In this document: piece after piece, positions 20,709 to 31,618 of the stretch
How positions within the stretch are numbered: the stretch's first letter is position 1
How the letters are laid out: every line of letters begins with the position of its first letter
Assembly: GCA_951640165.1 (NCBI GenBank)
Contig: OX621247.1
Span: 22,046,001-22,110,000, forward strand
Length of the DNA stretch: 64,000 nt
Reading direction: 5' to 3'
Source: Pseudoips prasinana
Lineage: Eukaryota; Arthropoda; Insecta; Lepidoptera; Nolidae
Notes under the pieces: model-generated
The model's input: only the letters and a program-made list of their open reading frames with translations
Told to the model about the DNA's origin: nothing
Database searches by the model: none
Program-made: the position numbers and the translations under genes

Positions 20709-22321
20709 TATAAATTAATATATAACTGGGTAACCGTTTTAACTATTCTTATTAATTATGACCCTTGCTAATGTATCAAGTTCAAATAATCTTCTGGAAT
20801 TATTTAGGTTTTTGTTGTATAGTCTTTGTTTTATTTCGAGCCATTTGTATAGGCGATATACGATTTAGATAGAGATAGAGATTATGTAGGTATGTAGGCA
20901 ATAGCGGTTGCCACACAAATTATTTCTTTTTTATCGTCATTTTCGTTTTATTATTATTTAATATTATTACAATAATCTTTATATTATCTATAGATATTCA
21001 TTCAATATATATGATATATTCGATATATCATTCAAATGTGCTCTTTAGGTTGCCCACTTTTCGTTAATATATCCAAATTTCCTATTTGATTTGTATTTCA
21101 ATAGTAGGAAGATCAACAGCTTACAATAACTGTTAGCCATTTATAGGTCTCGACGAATAATTTTATGCCGTCATTTAATTTCAATTAATTACTTCACCTT
21201 CACCTCATCAATCAGTTAACACTTTTACGGCAATTCAAGCTCATAAAATCCGAAAATGGCCGCCTAGAAAATATACCAATAAAATATATAAAATTTATTT
21301 GAATTTAACGTTAGCGTTCGAAATACGAAAATACATGACTCGTTAAAGCAGATTTTTATTTGAAATTTCATGTTAAATTCTGTTTCAATTTTACTATTCG
21401 TGTTCACGGCCGAAATTGGTTTATAAGGTGATTATTATTAGATAATGGTAGACATCAATATAAATATACAACAGAATCAGTAAGCAATGGTACAGTACAC
21501 CTCATGGTAAGCGTAGCGTACACATGGTATCACTCACGCGTTTACATTGTCCGGTGAAGCAGAGAAAGCCTCCATTTCTAAATGTAAGTATATAAAAATA
21601 TCATGTAATGCCTATTCCCCTTTGCAGAGAGCTGTGGCAACATTACTCCCACTTAACTCAAATTACCTCCATACTAGTTGCCTAAATCTCTGAATATAAT
21701 CAAATTAGGTGACAAAAATGAAAATTTGATGAGTATTAATATTCTAGCTAGTTCATTTAAAATGTATAGCTCAAAAAAGTCTACTGTTTTATATTAATAA
21801 ATAACTATTCAAATTACAATTATATAGACACCTTTATTTTATTTGATATCTTCTATACTAAAAAACATTGCTCGCATTCCTAAAGAGAATATTAATCGGA
21901 ATACTTGTGACGATATTACATTCCCAATATAAAGAAAGTGGCATCGTCCTTTCATAAGGGCGCTAATTTTTTCGCTGGCATTGATGGATGGTGTTTCTGG
22001 AGGAAACCAAAGTATATTAACATTGAGATTAATATAATAGATAGAGAAGCTATCTAATACTTACTTTTAATAGGAATATAACGCGTACTGTACTTGTAAT
22101 AAAAATAGTACTTGATCCGCAAGATCCAATTATCTGTTGATAATGATGGATCATGAATGTTAATGGTTATTTGAAAGGTTCCGATGATAGAATAAAACGA
22201 TTATTGAAAGGAGCTTACAGACTTAAATCAAATAAACAAAAGTATACCTTTAGTTGAGATCCACAATTGATGCTTAACCAGGTATCTAATTTGTATTCTA
22301 ATAACAATAAAAATAATAATG
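20709..22321. other. AT-rich stretch with dispersed repeat L copy 2
   Basis: Repeat L copy at about 21183-21320 (see 19469-19612). The remainder is AT-rich with no gene or family that I recognise. Confidence 0.4.
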
Positions 22322-22548
22322 TAATATATCCTGGGACATTATTCACACACGCTCCCAAACTATGCTGAGCTTTTTGATTGAAACCAGATAACTGATACTA
22401 CTTTTCTTTTGTAAATACATACTTATATAGATAGTTAGATCCAGACTCAGTACTATATGTTCATGCGCACAAATATCTGTCCTGGGTTGGAACCGAACCC
22501 GCGAACTGCGGCGTGAAGGCAAGCATTTACCAACCACGCCAACCAGCA
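22322..22548 (-). mobile_element. SINE-A copy, internal deletions
   Basis: Tail tcctgggacattattcacac, body gaaaccagataactgatact, head tgtcctgggttggaaccgaa then aagcatttaccaaccacgcc. Small deletions in the body compared with other copies. Confidence 0.75.
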
Positions 22549-22594
22549 GTAAAATAAAATATATCTACTTCTTCAAGTTGAGTTAAAATTACCA

Positions 22595-23170
22595 TCATCA
22601 TCACATCAGCCGAAAGACGTCCACTGCTGGACAAAGGCCTCCCCCAAAGATCTCCACAATTGCCGGTCCTGCGCTATACGCATCCAGCGAATTCCAGCGA
22701 CCCGCACAAGATCATCGGTCAATCTTGTACGGGGCCTGCCCACGCTGCGTCTTCCAGTTCGTGGTCGCCACTCGAGAACCTTTCTGCCTCAACGGCCGTC
22801 GGCTCTACGAGCTATGTGCCCTGCCCACTGCCAGTTCAGCTTGGCAATTCTTACGGCTACGTCGTACTTTGGTTCGCCTGGGGCTCTCAACATTTCTGAT
22901 TCGATCTCGCAGGAAAACTCCAATCATAGCCCTTTCCATTGCTCCTTGGGTGACCTTGAGCCGCCTGATAAGGCCCATAGTGAGCGACCACGTCTCTGTT
23001 CCGTAAGTCATCACTGGCAACACACACTGGTCGAAGACTTTCGACTTGAGACACTGCGGTATTTGGGACGAGAAGATATTACGTAGCTTCCCGAACGCTG
23101 CCCAGCCGAGTTGGATTCTACGATTGACTTCCTTCTCAAAGTTGAACCTACCTAGTTGGGTCGCGTGGGA
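22595..23170 (-). pseudogene. RTE-type LINE, 3' end of RT frame and 3' UTR
   Basis: On the minus strand the frame gives PVMTYGTETWSLTMG, the post-palm block of RTE-type RT, then AMERAMIGVFLRDRIRN. After a frameshift it gives VGRPRTRLTDDLVRVAGIRW and QLWRSLGEAFVQQW, then TSFG and a stop. The 3' UTR is short and ends in a gat-rich (atgatgatg) repeat at about 22590-22602. The copy is 5'-truncated near 23170. About 190 codons remain, broken by at least one frameshift. Plus-strand open frames here (22660-23086) are shadows. Two further 3' ends of the same family are at 10348-10446 and 57085-57170. Confidence 0.8.
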
Positions 23171-23525
23171 AATACCATAACAGACATTATTGAGACATCG
23201 GCACTAGGACGGGATCGGCCAATATTGTTCCTACCATTTTTAGAGAAAATATTAATAATATATCAGCTTCAGTCCTTACGAATTATATTTTTGTAACAAA
23301 AAATAAGAAGAATACGAATGTAGGAACTCTCTTACTAACTTATATCCCGACAAATCCGTTAGAGCCCAATCCATAAGTCGATGAATTAGGCATGTGTTGT
23401 AGAATGCAGAACTTCAGTGCGCACAAAAATTGTAGGAAAGATCCTGTGGGTATTTAAGCAAAAAATATATTCAATTGACCAGTAGATAAAAACATTACCT
23501 GTTAAGTAAATTATATCTGACGAAT
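23171..23525. other. AT-rich non-coding stretch
   Basis: No gene or family recognised. Confidence 0.35.
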
Positions 23526-23546
23526 GAAGCAACTTATATAATAATG

Positions 23547-23606
23547 ATCGAACTTCACACAAGAAGTTCGTTCGATCTTCTATTATATAAATACAATATA
23601 ATAGAA
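23547..23606. repeat. Two adjacent short hairpins
   Basis: gaacttc/gaagttc arms around cacacaa (23550-23569) are followed by cttctattatat and atataatagaag around aaatac-a (23577-23607). They directly precede the head of SINE-F. Confidence 0.6.
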
Positions 23607-23993
23607 GAGCGGTAGCGTGTTCACCCGCAGACTACGAAGTCCTGGGTTCAAATCTAGGGTCGGGCCAAAAGTGATTTTGGGACAAAAGAAAAATTTCTCA
23701 GTATCAGCTCGGATCCAGGAGTTACGTGCTCTTTACGTGCTCGTGCAGGTTTAAGTGCTTTTCGAGGTTATAATACCGCCAGTATTATAACCTCGAAGAG
23801 CACGTAAACCGTCGGTCCTGTACCTGACGTGTTTCCGGCCCTGTCGCTAATAGTCCTATCGGATCGTGAGAGTGATGGAAAATAAAGTGCTCCTGTGTTT
23901 GCGCACACACTTGTGCACTACAATATGTCTCTCGCAGAAGGCTAATCTCCATTGAGACTGGCTGCCGTGGCCGAAATTTGGCTAGGAGGACAT
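23604..23993 (+). mobile_element. SINE-F copy with an internal inverted duplication
   Basis: tRNA-like head gagcggtagcgtgttcaccc, B-box gggttcaaatct, then agggtcgggccaaaagtgat, a long body, and the end gactggctgccgtggccgaa. Four other copies, all on the minus strand, lie at 30654-31005, 33413-33600, 46953-47245 and 60646-60815. The inverted duplication at 23748-23810 is specific to this copy. Confidence 0.75.
23748..23810. repeat. Snap-back inverted duplication inside SINE-F
   Basis: Arms 23748-23776 and 23782-23810 are reverse complements in 27 of 29 positions, the inner 16 perfect, around a 5-nt loop (cgcca). Other SINE-F copies contain only the right-arm text, so the left arm was copied locally from it. 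Confidence 0.8.
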
Positions 23994-24940
23994 TTTTATA
24001 TGCTTATTTTCAGTTCAAGTATTTACTATGGAGAAATCAAAGAGATAGTACTAAAAATATAGCATTCTATAGTATCAAATAAATACGTTACCGACACAAA
24101 TACTTGTTGCAGAAATCAAAATCCGCAAGCTGAACACGAAATATAGCGAAGTTGAGTCGTAAAATGTTAGTTTTATTTGTGAGAAAATAGGTTTGGAAGC
24201 CTAGCTTTGTTCAAAAATGTATGGATAGTTACACATTTTGTATTTGAAATAGTTTTCAACAACCATATAGCTGGACCGGTAAAATAAGTACATATATAAT
24301 ATCAAACACTAACGAGAGTTAGAGCCTCACTGTTGAGGACCGTATTGGTCATCTGCTTGTGATCTGTGATCTCTTGTAAATAGAACATGTCAACACTCTT
24401 TTCGCTATAAAAACCTGAGCTTTCGCTTCAGCGTCAGCTGAGCCTTACATTGGTAGATATTTGTTGCTAGTAAAAGAGAACCATCTATGCCCTTAACTTG
24501 GTCCGTGTCGTGGTCTAAATTACTTGGCACATAAAAATTAATACCAGCGCAATTTACTTATTACTTTAATTATTTGTTACATCATTATTTTCGGCACAAA
24601 AGGAGTATCCGCAAAAATTCTAGATTTAACAGCTACCCGTACTTTCTCCGCCTAGAATTATATAATCAATAATTAAAGAACTGCACTGATTCCATTTCTT
24701 TAAAATTTTTGCTTTTTATTTTCACAGCGCTAACGAACTACAACATCTGGCAAATACAGATAAGTTTCATTAACTTATTAAGTTAAGACCAAATAAGTTA
24801 TCAATAGATACCAGAAATGTAACTTGTTAGATGAGATATACGCAGTTACAGATATCTTATAACTTTCGCAAAGCAAACTTGGTATTATCGTCTCACTAGA
24901 GGGAAACTTAATCAGAATTGCTAACTATAGTAATGACTCA
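23994..24940. other. AT-rich non-coding stretch
   Basis: No gene or repeat family recognised. Confidence 0.35.
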
Positions 24941-24952
24941 TCACATTTGTAA

Positions 24953-24988
24953 AGATCGATTGAAATATGTATTTCAATCCATCTTTCT
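24953..24988. repeat. Hairpin, 16 of 17 bp paired
   Basis: aaagatcgattgaaata and tatttcaatccatcttt around a 2-nt centre (tg). It is immediately followed by the larger hairpin at 24992-25051. Confidence 0.65.
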
Positions 24989-24991
24989 TTT

Positions 24992-25051
24992 ATTTCCGAT
25001 ATAGTAGATATTGAAGACCATGGGGTCTTAAATACCTACTATATCGGAAAT
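24992..25051. repeat. Hairpin, about 25 of 28 bp paired
   Basis: Arms atttccgatatagtagatat and its near-perfect complement, with an inner gaagacc/ggtctt stem and a tiny loop. The whole 60-bp unit folds on itself. The origin is unknown. Confidence 0.7.
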
Positions 25052-25919
25052 TGGTTCTACAGACCAAAAATATGAAGATTGGAAACATACCATACTTCTT
25101 CTCACTCCCAAAGATGGAAATAGGAAACGTCGTCTAAGTTTTATTGTATTATCTAGCTGGCATACTTATGTATATACAGCCCATCTGAAGTAAGCGGTTG
25201 CCCGGAGCATGACGCTTGCAACCCACATAGCTTCCTTTCTTAAATTTCCAGTTAGCCTAATAGGTTTTCATTGGTTTATTGAACAAATTATGACCCGGTT
25301 GACTACCATAGGATGAGCAACATCTTACTCCGACACAACTTTTCAAAGGCACCCATTCGAACTAGGCTCGCTTTTTTATGGGCCACTTCGTTGCAACATA
25401 TAAACATGATTAAACATTCGGTTAATGTGACTGAAATAAAATACCTACATATAATATTACACAAGCCAAACTCAAAAACAGGGTCATACTGCTGTGCTAA
25501 TAGTGGTCTAGGTAATTATAATTACCCCGACCATTAAAAGAACAAAGAGAAAATGAAGTCAATTGGCAGATATCTCCAATATAATCATTTGAAATTTTGC
25601 CAGGAATAAAATTAAAACTAAATTCTCAGAATTATCTCTCTTCTGTCCGGACAAATGAAAAATAAACTCGATTTTAAATGGAAAAGGCGCTTAAGAAAAT
25701 TTTGCTCATCGGAATGATCTTATTTTGTTTACCGTAATGGAATAATGCCAAAAATGATCAAACCAGGGTTTCGTATTAGTCACATTTACACGAAATTGCG
25801 AGTGGCTACTGAGGGAAATAAGAAATGTATTGCTTAGAATCTTTATTAAATCACTGTAAACAAAAATAATCAAAAAGAAAACCACGCGTGTTCGGAAAAT
25901 TTTCTGTCACAACTTATTT
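25052..25919. other. AT-rich non-coding stretch
   Basis: Nothing recognised up to the target duplication of the RTE-like element. The plus frame at 25313-25537 has no motif. Confidence 0.35.
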
Positions 25920-25929
25920 ATTGCGAACA

Positions 25930-26740
25930 TTGGGGTGTAGTGGGGCGCCAATCGCCTGTGTAGTTTAGTCGCCTGAAAAGGTAACTCACTAAATGAGCGG
26001 CGGCCCATAATCTCTCACCGGTGGCTCCAAGTAGCTGTAGCGCATGCAGCGGCCACACCCCGGTTAACCACGTCGACTCGTGGGCTAAACCCGGTGAAGG
26101 GGACCGGCTGCTTCGGCACCGGTTTTGCGGATACCTCCCGCTCTTTGCGTTGAATCTGTCTCGGTGAAGACGGCACACCAACGCTGATAAGCAACCTGTG
26201 GTGGCGGATTCGGCGGGGCAGTAAAGTCTTGTGGAAGGCTTAGGGTGACAACAGAGGTCTAAGTGTTGGTCAGCTATTCACTGCATCCAATCCTTTCTCC
26301 AGTCGTGGCGGCTAGCCGTTCCACTGGGCACGGATGGGGAAGGACGAGAGAGTGCATCTGTGTTAGCGCAATCATTTATGCACTAAAATATTTCACGCGC
26401 AAATGATTGCTTCTGATTACCGGACACTGATCAAGACCTACGGCGATGGGCTTAGGTAGAGAGGTTGAATTGTGGTGCACATCCGGCTTTGTCTGAAGCC
26501 TACACGTATGGCGGCCTAAGGAGAGTGGTCGTTATTGCACTGCAATTGGACAACAGTGAAGTTTGGGCAGCACTTTAGGTGACGAAGCAGCCCTATTTAG
26601 GGAGGCACTGCTTCCCCCGCCCAGCCGGGGAAGGGGCTAGAAAAGGTGCCCTAAAAAATGCTTGTCCTCAAACATTGGGTAAGTAGCAACCGCGGCTACT
26701 TGAGCACCCCACGATACGCGGTCGACGTCTCAAAAAGAAA
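25930..26740 (+). promoter_or_regulatory. 5' UTR and presumed internal promoter of the RTE-like element
   Basis: About 810 bp between the 5' junction and the ATG, clearly less AT-rich than the flanks. Non-LTR elements that insert full length must carry their promoter downstream of the transcription start, so promoter function is inferred from position only. A 10-bp inverted repeat, gcaatcattt/aaatgattgc, lies at about 26368-26410. Confidence 0.45.
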
Positions 26741-27490
26741 ATGAAATCGTCAGTTATGACATTCGGCGCATGGAATGTGCGCACACTAATGGACAACGAA
26801 CATAACCTCTGCCCGGAGCGCAAAACTGCTGTCGTAGCACGTGAACTGGGTCGCTACAATATAGATGTAGCTGCATTAAGCGAAACACGTCTAGCTGACC
26901 AAGGCGAGCTTGAGGAAATTGGCGGTGGTTATACATTTTTCTGGAAAGGAAAACCCCACACTGAAAAAAGGTTAGCTGGCGTAGGGTTTGCCATTAAATC
27001 TTCTATCGCAAAAAAGCTTCTAGAATGTCCGCAATACATCTCGGACCGCATTATTACATTGCGCCTTCACCTTCAAAACAACAACTTCTTGAATGTAATA
27101 AGCGTATATGCACCTACTATGAGTAACGAAGACAGTGTCAAGGATCAATTCTACGAGGAACTTAGCCAGTGCCTCTGCAAGATACGTTCGAATGAGCAAA
27201 TAATGCTACTAGGCGATTTTAACGCAAGAGTTGGCAGAGATGCTGAGTCGTGGCCCGGCGTGATTGGGAAAAATGGTGTGGGCAATATGAATAGTAACGG
27301 ACAGTTACTGCTCACGCTATGTGCTCAGTTTGACCTCACAATCACCAACACACTGTTTAGGCTTCGCGACAAATTTAAAACCACCTGGATGCATCCGCGG
27401 TCGAAACACTGGCACCTCCTCGATTACGCCATAACCCGACGAAGGGACATCTCCCAGGTACACATTACTCGCGTTTTGCGCGGCGCATAA
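26741..27490 (+). pseudogene. Endonuclease (EEP/APE-type) part of the RTE-like ORF, ended by a premature stop
   Basis: 249 codons. Apurinic-endonuclease-like motifs are in order: WNVRTL (11-16), SETRL (47-51, metal-binding E48), GVGFAI (80-85), ISVYAPT (120-126) and GDFNARVG (158-165, catalytic D159/N161). The frame stops at TAA 27488-27490 right after LRGA. The next codons in the same frame read C-W-T-D-H-R-L-L, and DH is the final catalytic aspartate-histidine motif of this fold. The stop therefore replaces a residue within one uninterrupted domain and removes the catalytic His from this product. The start is chosen at the first Met before the WNVRTL strand. Without readthrough the nuclease should be inactive. 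Confidence 0.85.
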
Positions 27491-27523
27491 TGTTGGACAG
27501 ACCACAGGCTTCTGGTCACTAAA

Positions 27524-29962
27524 TTGAGACTATGTCTACGTATACCGTGTAGACCCTGCAGGGCCAAACCTAAATCCCTCAATTTAGACCGATTAAATTG
27601 TACCGAAGTTCGAGAACAGTACGAAAAAAGGTTGACAGACACGCTAGATGAGTTTGATGCCCAACAGGGTGACCTTATACCGAACTGGCAACGGATCACA
27701 TCCTCTGTATTGACAGTAGCTGCTGAAGCCATAGGACTCAAAAAACGTGTAAACGGGGACTGGTTTGACCAGAATGATACGACCCTAACTGTGGCATTCG
27801 AACAGCATCGTGTACTCGTAGAGCGTGCCGAATGTGATCAAAACCTGAGACTAGAAGTCCAGAATAGTAGTGCCTGCTTAAGAAAACTGACCAGAGAGAT
27901 GAAAGATAGATGGTGGCTTGAAAAGGCGGAAAGGATACAGTGGCTAGCAGACACCCACCAACTAGGTATTTTTTATGAAGAAATAAGGAAACTAACAGGC
28001 GTTTCTGTCAGGGGGTGTGTACCACTAAGATCGCTCGATGGCTCTCAAAAACTCAATTCAAAGCAAGATATACTAAAACGTTGGACAGTTCACTTCAACA
28101 ACCTGCTAAATGTAGATCGATCAGCCGACCTGGAGCATATTAGGGGTATTCACCGTCTGACGCCGCATGATTCACTCGCTGAGCCACTGACACCAGCTGA
28201 AATATTTCGGGCCATTAAAGAGCAGAAAAATGGAAAAGCAGTTGGGATTGATAATATTGCCGGAGAACTGCTTAAATACGGAGGGGAGAGACTTCATACT
28301 TACATCTGGCAAATTTTTGATCGCATTTGGAACGAGGAAACAATTCCACCTGAATTTAAGATATCCCGTATACAGACCCTGTATAAAAACAAAGGAGACC
28401 GTTCTGACTGCAACTCCTACCGGGGTATATCGCTCCTCTCTGTACCAGGGAAGATATTCGCCAGGGTACTTCTCAACAGGCTTTTACCAGTTTCTGAAAG
28501 CATATTGCCAGAAACTCAATTTGGGTTTCGTCCTGATAGGGGCACCTGCGAAGCCATCTTTTCCATCCGGCAACTCCAGGAGAAAAGTCGAGAACAAAGC
28601 CAACCTTTGTATATGTGTTTTGTGGACTTGGAGAAAGCATTTGACTGTGTGCCGCGGGAAGCCCTTTGGACCGTACTAGAAATGTTAGGGTGTCCTGAGA
28701 AGTTTGTTCGAATGATTCGGCTACTACACGACAATATGACCTGCTGTGTTACCTGTAATGGTGAACAGTCGGAGTTCTTTTCTGTCAGTAGTGGTGTCAA
28801 ACAAGGTTGTGTGCTTGCACCAACACTGTTTGCGCTTTACTTTTCTGTCGTTGTCAGAGAAGCACTCGAGCATACTTCTACTGGCATCAAAATACGTTTC
28901 CGGACTGATGGGGGACTTTTTAACCTAGCCAGATTAAAGGCTTATACTAAGATATCACACGCTTTAATAACGGAGATCATGTATGCGGATGATCTGTGTT
29001 TTGTGGCTAACTCTCCACAAGAGCTTCTGAATTTAATTACCAACTTACAGGAGGTGTGTTGCCGTTTCGGTCTCAAAATCAATGTAAAAAAGACTAAGGT
29101 TATGGCAATGGACCCTAATAAAGCTACAGAAGCCCTCGAAGTATACATTGGGGATACTGAGCTGAAGCAGGTGGATAAAATCAAATATTTGGGTAGCACA
29201 ATCACATCTAAGTGCGATCTTGATGCAGAAATAAATTATCGTATAGGTGCTGCATCAGCTGCTTTCGGCAAATTACGTGCCAAGGTCCTACGAGCACATG
29301 ATTTGAAGCTCTCTACAAAAGTCTCCGTTTACAAGGCCATAGTTCTTCCAAATCTCTTATATTCTTCAGAGTCATGGGTCATCTATCGAAAACACATACG
29401 GGAGCTGGATAGGTTTCATTTGAAGTGCTTACGAGACATTCTTAAAATCAAATGGTCGGACCGGGTTCGAAATACAGAAGTGCTCCGACGCGCAAATGTC
29501 TACGGCATAGAAGCGTACCTAATGCGGGGACAGCTCCGATGGTGTGGTCATCTCTCAAGAATGGCTGATGTAAGGGTGGCTAAACGCATCTTTTTCTGTG
29601 AACTCCAGAACGGCAGGCGGAAACAGGGCGGCCAGTTCTTACGATATAAAGATGTGCAGAAAAGACACATGAAAAGGTGCATAATTAATCCCCCGAAATG
29701 GGAGGAAAAGGCTAGTTGCCGCCCTGAGTGGAGGCGCTTGATAAACAAAAAGGTTCATGACTTTGAAGAGCAGAGAAAATCCGAGCTGGATGCGAAACGC
29801 GATGCTCTTAAGACTAAACCACCAGCAGTCATATTTTACAACTATGTCGACGGTGTCCTCACGTGCAGCCAATGTTTGCGCACGTTTACACACAAGATTG
29901 GATACTGTAGTCATCTAAGGGCACATGTGAGAAATGATCACCTTCCTCACCCACCTCCTTAA
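27524..29962 (+). CDS. Reverse transcriptase and C2H2 finger of the RTE-like element
   Basis: Same frame as the upstream endonuclease and open for 812 codons from its first internal Met. RT motifs in order: [39 protein letters not shown], motif [10 protein letters not shown] (366-374), motif [18 protein letters not shown], motif C YADD (487-490), KTKVMAMD and IKYLGSTIT. Then come the post-palm block [14 protein letters not shown] and the [13 protein letters not shown] segment. The C-terminus holds a classical zinc finger, C781-x2-C784-x12-H797-x3-H801, likely for nucleic-acid binding. Acting on its own RNA, the protein would do target-primed reverse transcription. The internal Met at 27524 is unlikely to be a natural start. 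The true protein would be the whole 26741-29962 frame. Confidence 0.9.
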   Translation: MRLCLRIPCRPCRAKPKSLNLDRLNCTEVREQYEKRLTDTLDEFDAQQGDLIPNWQRITSSVLTVAAEAIGLKKRVNGDWFDQNDTTLTVAFEQHRVLVERAECDQNLRLEVQNSSACLRKLTREMKDRWWLEKAERIQWLADTHQLGIFYEEIRKLTGVSVRGCVPLRSLDGSQKLNSKQDILKRWTVHFNNLLNVDRSADLEHIRGIHRLTPHDSLAEPLTPAEIFRAIKEQKNGKAVGIDNIAGELLKYGGERLHTYIWQIFDRIWNEETIPPEFKISRIQTLYKNKGDRSDCNSYRGISLLSVPGKIFARVLLNRLLPVSESILPETQFGFRPDRGTCEAIFSIRQLQEKSREQSQPLYMCFVDLEKAFDCVPREALWTVLEMLGCPEKFVRMIRLLHDNMTCCVTCNGEQSEFFSVSSGVKQGCVLAPTLFALYFSVVVREALEHTSTGIKIRFRTDGGLFNLARLKAYTKISHALITEIMYADDLCFVANSPQELLNLITNLQEVCCRFGLKINVKKTKVMAMDPNKATEALEVYIGDTELKQVDKIKYLGSTITSKCDLDAEINYRIGAASAAFGKLRAKVLRAHDLKLSTKVSVYKAIVLPNLLYSSESWVIYRKHIRELDRFHLKCLRDILKIKWSDRVRNTEVLRRANVYGIEAYLMRGQLRWCGHLSRMADVRVAKRIFFCELQNGRRKQGGQFLRYKDVQKRHMKRCIINPPKWEEKASCRPEWRRLINKKVHDFEEQRKSELDAKRDALKTKPPAVIFYNYVDGVLTCSQCLRTFTHKIGYCSHLRAHVRNDHLPHPPP

Positions 29963-30030
29963 CTAATCAGTAGCAGTCACCATAGCCGAAATCGGCTGGG
30001 AAGAACACACACACACACACATTGCGAACA

Positions 30031-30645
30031 AAATTACAATTTTATTTATCGATTTCGGCGACAGCCTATATATGCAGATAGCCTATAGATATCAATTTTC
30101 TAAAACGTAAGTATTTCTAGTCTTCAATTTTGGACTATAAAATTGAAGCACACCAATTAAAGATTGTCAATTAAATAACGAGGTCGGATCTATCCAAATT
30201 ATATTTTAATACTATATTCAGCAGTTTAATTGCGAAACGTTGCATTGCAACACAACAACATTAACTTACACAACTAAATTCTATACACAGCGACAAACAA
30301 AACTGTGTATGAAGGTCCAATTAGACTGTGATCCACGCGGGCTCGCCTTTGTTCTCCCAGTTCTAGGGCGTTGTTATGACAAAAATGCTTTACTGTACAC
30401 TACATTGTTAGTATTATGCCTAGACAGCTTGAAATCTAGACTGTTTTAAAACTCTAACAGTATGTTGTACATTGAGCAGAAAAAATGACAAAATACGATG
30501 TGAAGTTGTTTTTTACGGCAAAGATCCAGAAATTATACACTAGTAGTATAATTTCTGGACATTAGCCGTGTGGTTCTGGACTTAAAAACAAAACCACTTC
30601 AATATATTATGCTTCATTAACCGAAATTGGGTTTATAACTCAAAC
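30031..30645. other. AT-rich stretch with one hairpin
   Basis: No gene. A hairpin at 30525-30559 has 14-bp perfect arms (tccagaaattatac) around 7 nt. Nothing else recognised. Confidence 0.45.
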
Positions 30646-30653
30646 TGAGTTAT

Positions 30654-31005
30654 AATAATCATGTCCTCCCGGCCGAATTTCGGCCACGGCGGCCAGTCTC
30701 AATGGAGACTAGTGTTTCTGCACAAGCGTGTGAGCATACACAGGGGCACTTTCTATCCATCACTCCGGTGGGATCCGGTGGGACGACTAGCGACACGACC
30801 AGAAAGAAGTCAGGTACAGGACCGACGCCTTTACGTGATCTCCGAAGCACGAGGGCATTATGCCGCCAACTCCCAGAATTTGGGCTGATACTTAAAAATG
30901 GTCTTAACGGAAAAATCCCAAAATCACTTTTTGGCCCGACCCGGGATTTGAACCCAGGACCTCATTATCTGCGGTTGAACAAGCTACCGCTAGACCAACG
31001 TAGTT
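30654..31005 (-). mobile_element. SINE-F copy, full length
   Basis: On the minus strand: ggtctagcggtagcttgttc, then aaccgcag, the B-box gggttcaaatcccgggtc, gggccaaaaagtgattttgg, and so on to gactggccgccgtggccgaa. It is flanked by the 8-bp direct repeat tgagttat at 30646-30653 and 31006-31013, a likely target duplication. The head resembles a tRNA but the body continues for about 280 bp, so it is not a tRNA gene. Small open frames here on both strands are not genes. Confidence 0.8.
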
Positions 31006-31212
31006 TGAGTTATGACAATATCATACCTACGACTTATCTATATTACTGAACGGATCTGATTGGCATTGAAGGTTCTCCATGACATACTATATCTAACTAT
31101 AAGTTGACCCTATTACTGACACTGGAGATTGTTCCTGGAGCTCCATGACGGATAATGCTGCATGTATTCAATAAAGCTCATAGTTTAAGTTTTGTCAAAT
31201 AGTTCAATGTTA

Positions 31213-31590
31213 CTATAATAATGACAATATCCTAGGACCCAATTAAAAGCAGAGCTTGTACTATGGAAACCAGATAACTGATAGATAAAGATAAAGATTT
31301 CTTTTTTAAAGATAAAGATTTCTTTATTGCTAAAACTGTGTACATGGTTGTAGATGATATACAATTTATAGTATCAACAGCTACCCGTATCGGGCGTGCA
31401 ACAATAAGGCTTATAATTAAACATAATAGTACATAATAACTCTTATTATTATAATATAAACATATTTGTGGAATTATTTATATCAATTTATAGAAAGAAG
31501 GACTACTTTTTGGCAAAATACTACATGTACTGCTTTTCTTTGTAAATACATAAATATATAAATAATTACACCCTTAACTTAAATATAAAT
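31213..31590 (-). mobile_element. SINE-A copy, headless, carrying a nested insert
   Basis: Tail and body (gcagagcttgtactatggaa, ccagataactgata) resume after the insert as atactacatgtactgctttt, then taaatacataaatatataaa and ttacaccc. The tRNA-like head is missing. Confidence 0.7.
31284..31517 (-). mobile_element. Retroelement 3' fragment nested in SINE-A
   Basis: A 234-bp insert between SINE-A text ending gata and resuming ata. On the minus strand it ends with aataaagaaatctttatctt, repeated once with variation, i.e. a polyadenylation-like signal and a short repeated tail. This fits a 5'-truncated LINE. The family is not recognised. Confidence 0.6.
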
Positions 31591-31618
31591 ATCTTCTTCG
31601 ACAACGAACACACTGCCA

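Larger units (their letters stand above)
25930..30020 (+). mobile_element. Full-length RTE-like non-LTR retrotransposon
   Basis: A 4.09-kb element bounded by a perfect 10-bp target-site duplication, attgcgaaca, at 25920-25929 and 30021-30030. It starts ttggggtgtagtggggcgcc, has a GC-richer 5' UTR of about 810 bp, then a single reading frame of 1,074 codons (26741-29962, including stops) and a short 3' UTR ending in an (AC)n microsatellite at about 30005-30020. Order: endonuclease, RT, C-terminal zinc finger. One TAA at 27488-27490 interrupts the frame. The RTE clade is inferred from WNVRTL, the layout and the microsatellite tail. It is the most complete retroelement in the window. Confidence 0.9.

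Noticed and set aside
22660..23086. Plus-strand ORFs of 79-93 codons over the RTE 3' end
   Set aside because: Three overlapping frames are open on the strand opposite clear LINE peptides (minus). They are shadows.
26741..29962. Two-ORF design for the RTE-like element
   Set aside because: Both ORFs are in one frame and the stop falls inside the endonuclease fold, before its DH motif. One interrupted ORF explains the data better.
30001..30020. (AC)n run as a free microsatellite
   Set aside because: It ends exactly at the target duplication, so it belongs to the 3' terminus of the RTE-like element.
30946..31000. tRNA gene in the SINE-F head (also similar heads at 2588, 8971, 11012, 20278, 23604, 45757)
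   Set aside because: A- and B-box-like text is present, but it continues into the same non-tRNA body in each copy and lacks an acceptor-stem closure that I can pair. These are tRNA-derived SINEs.
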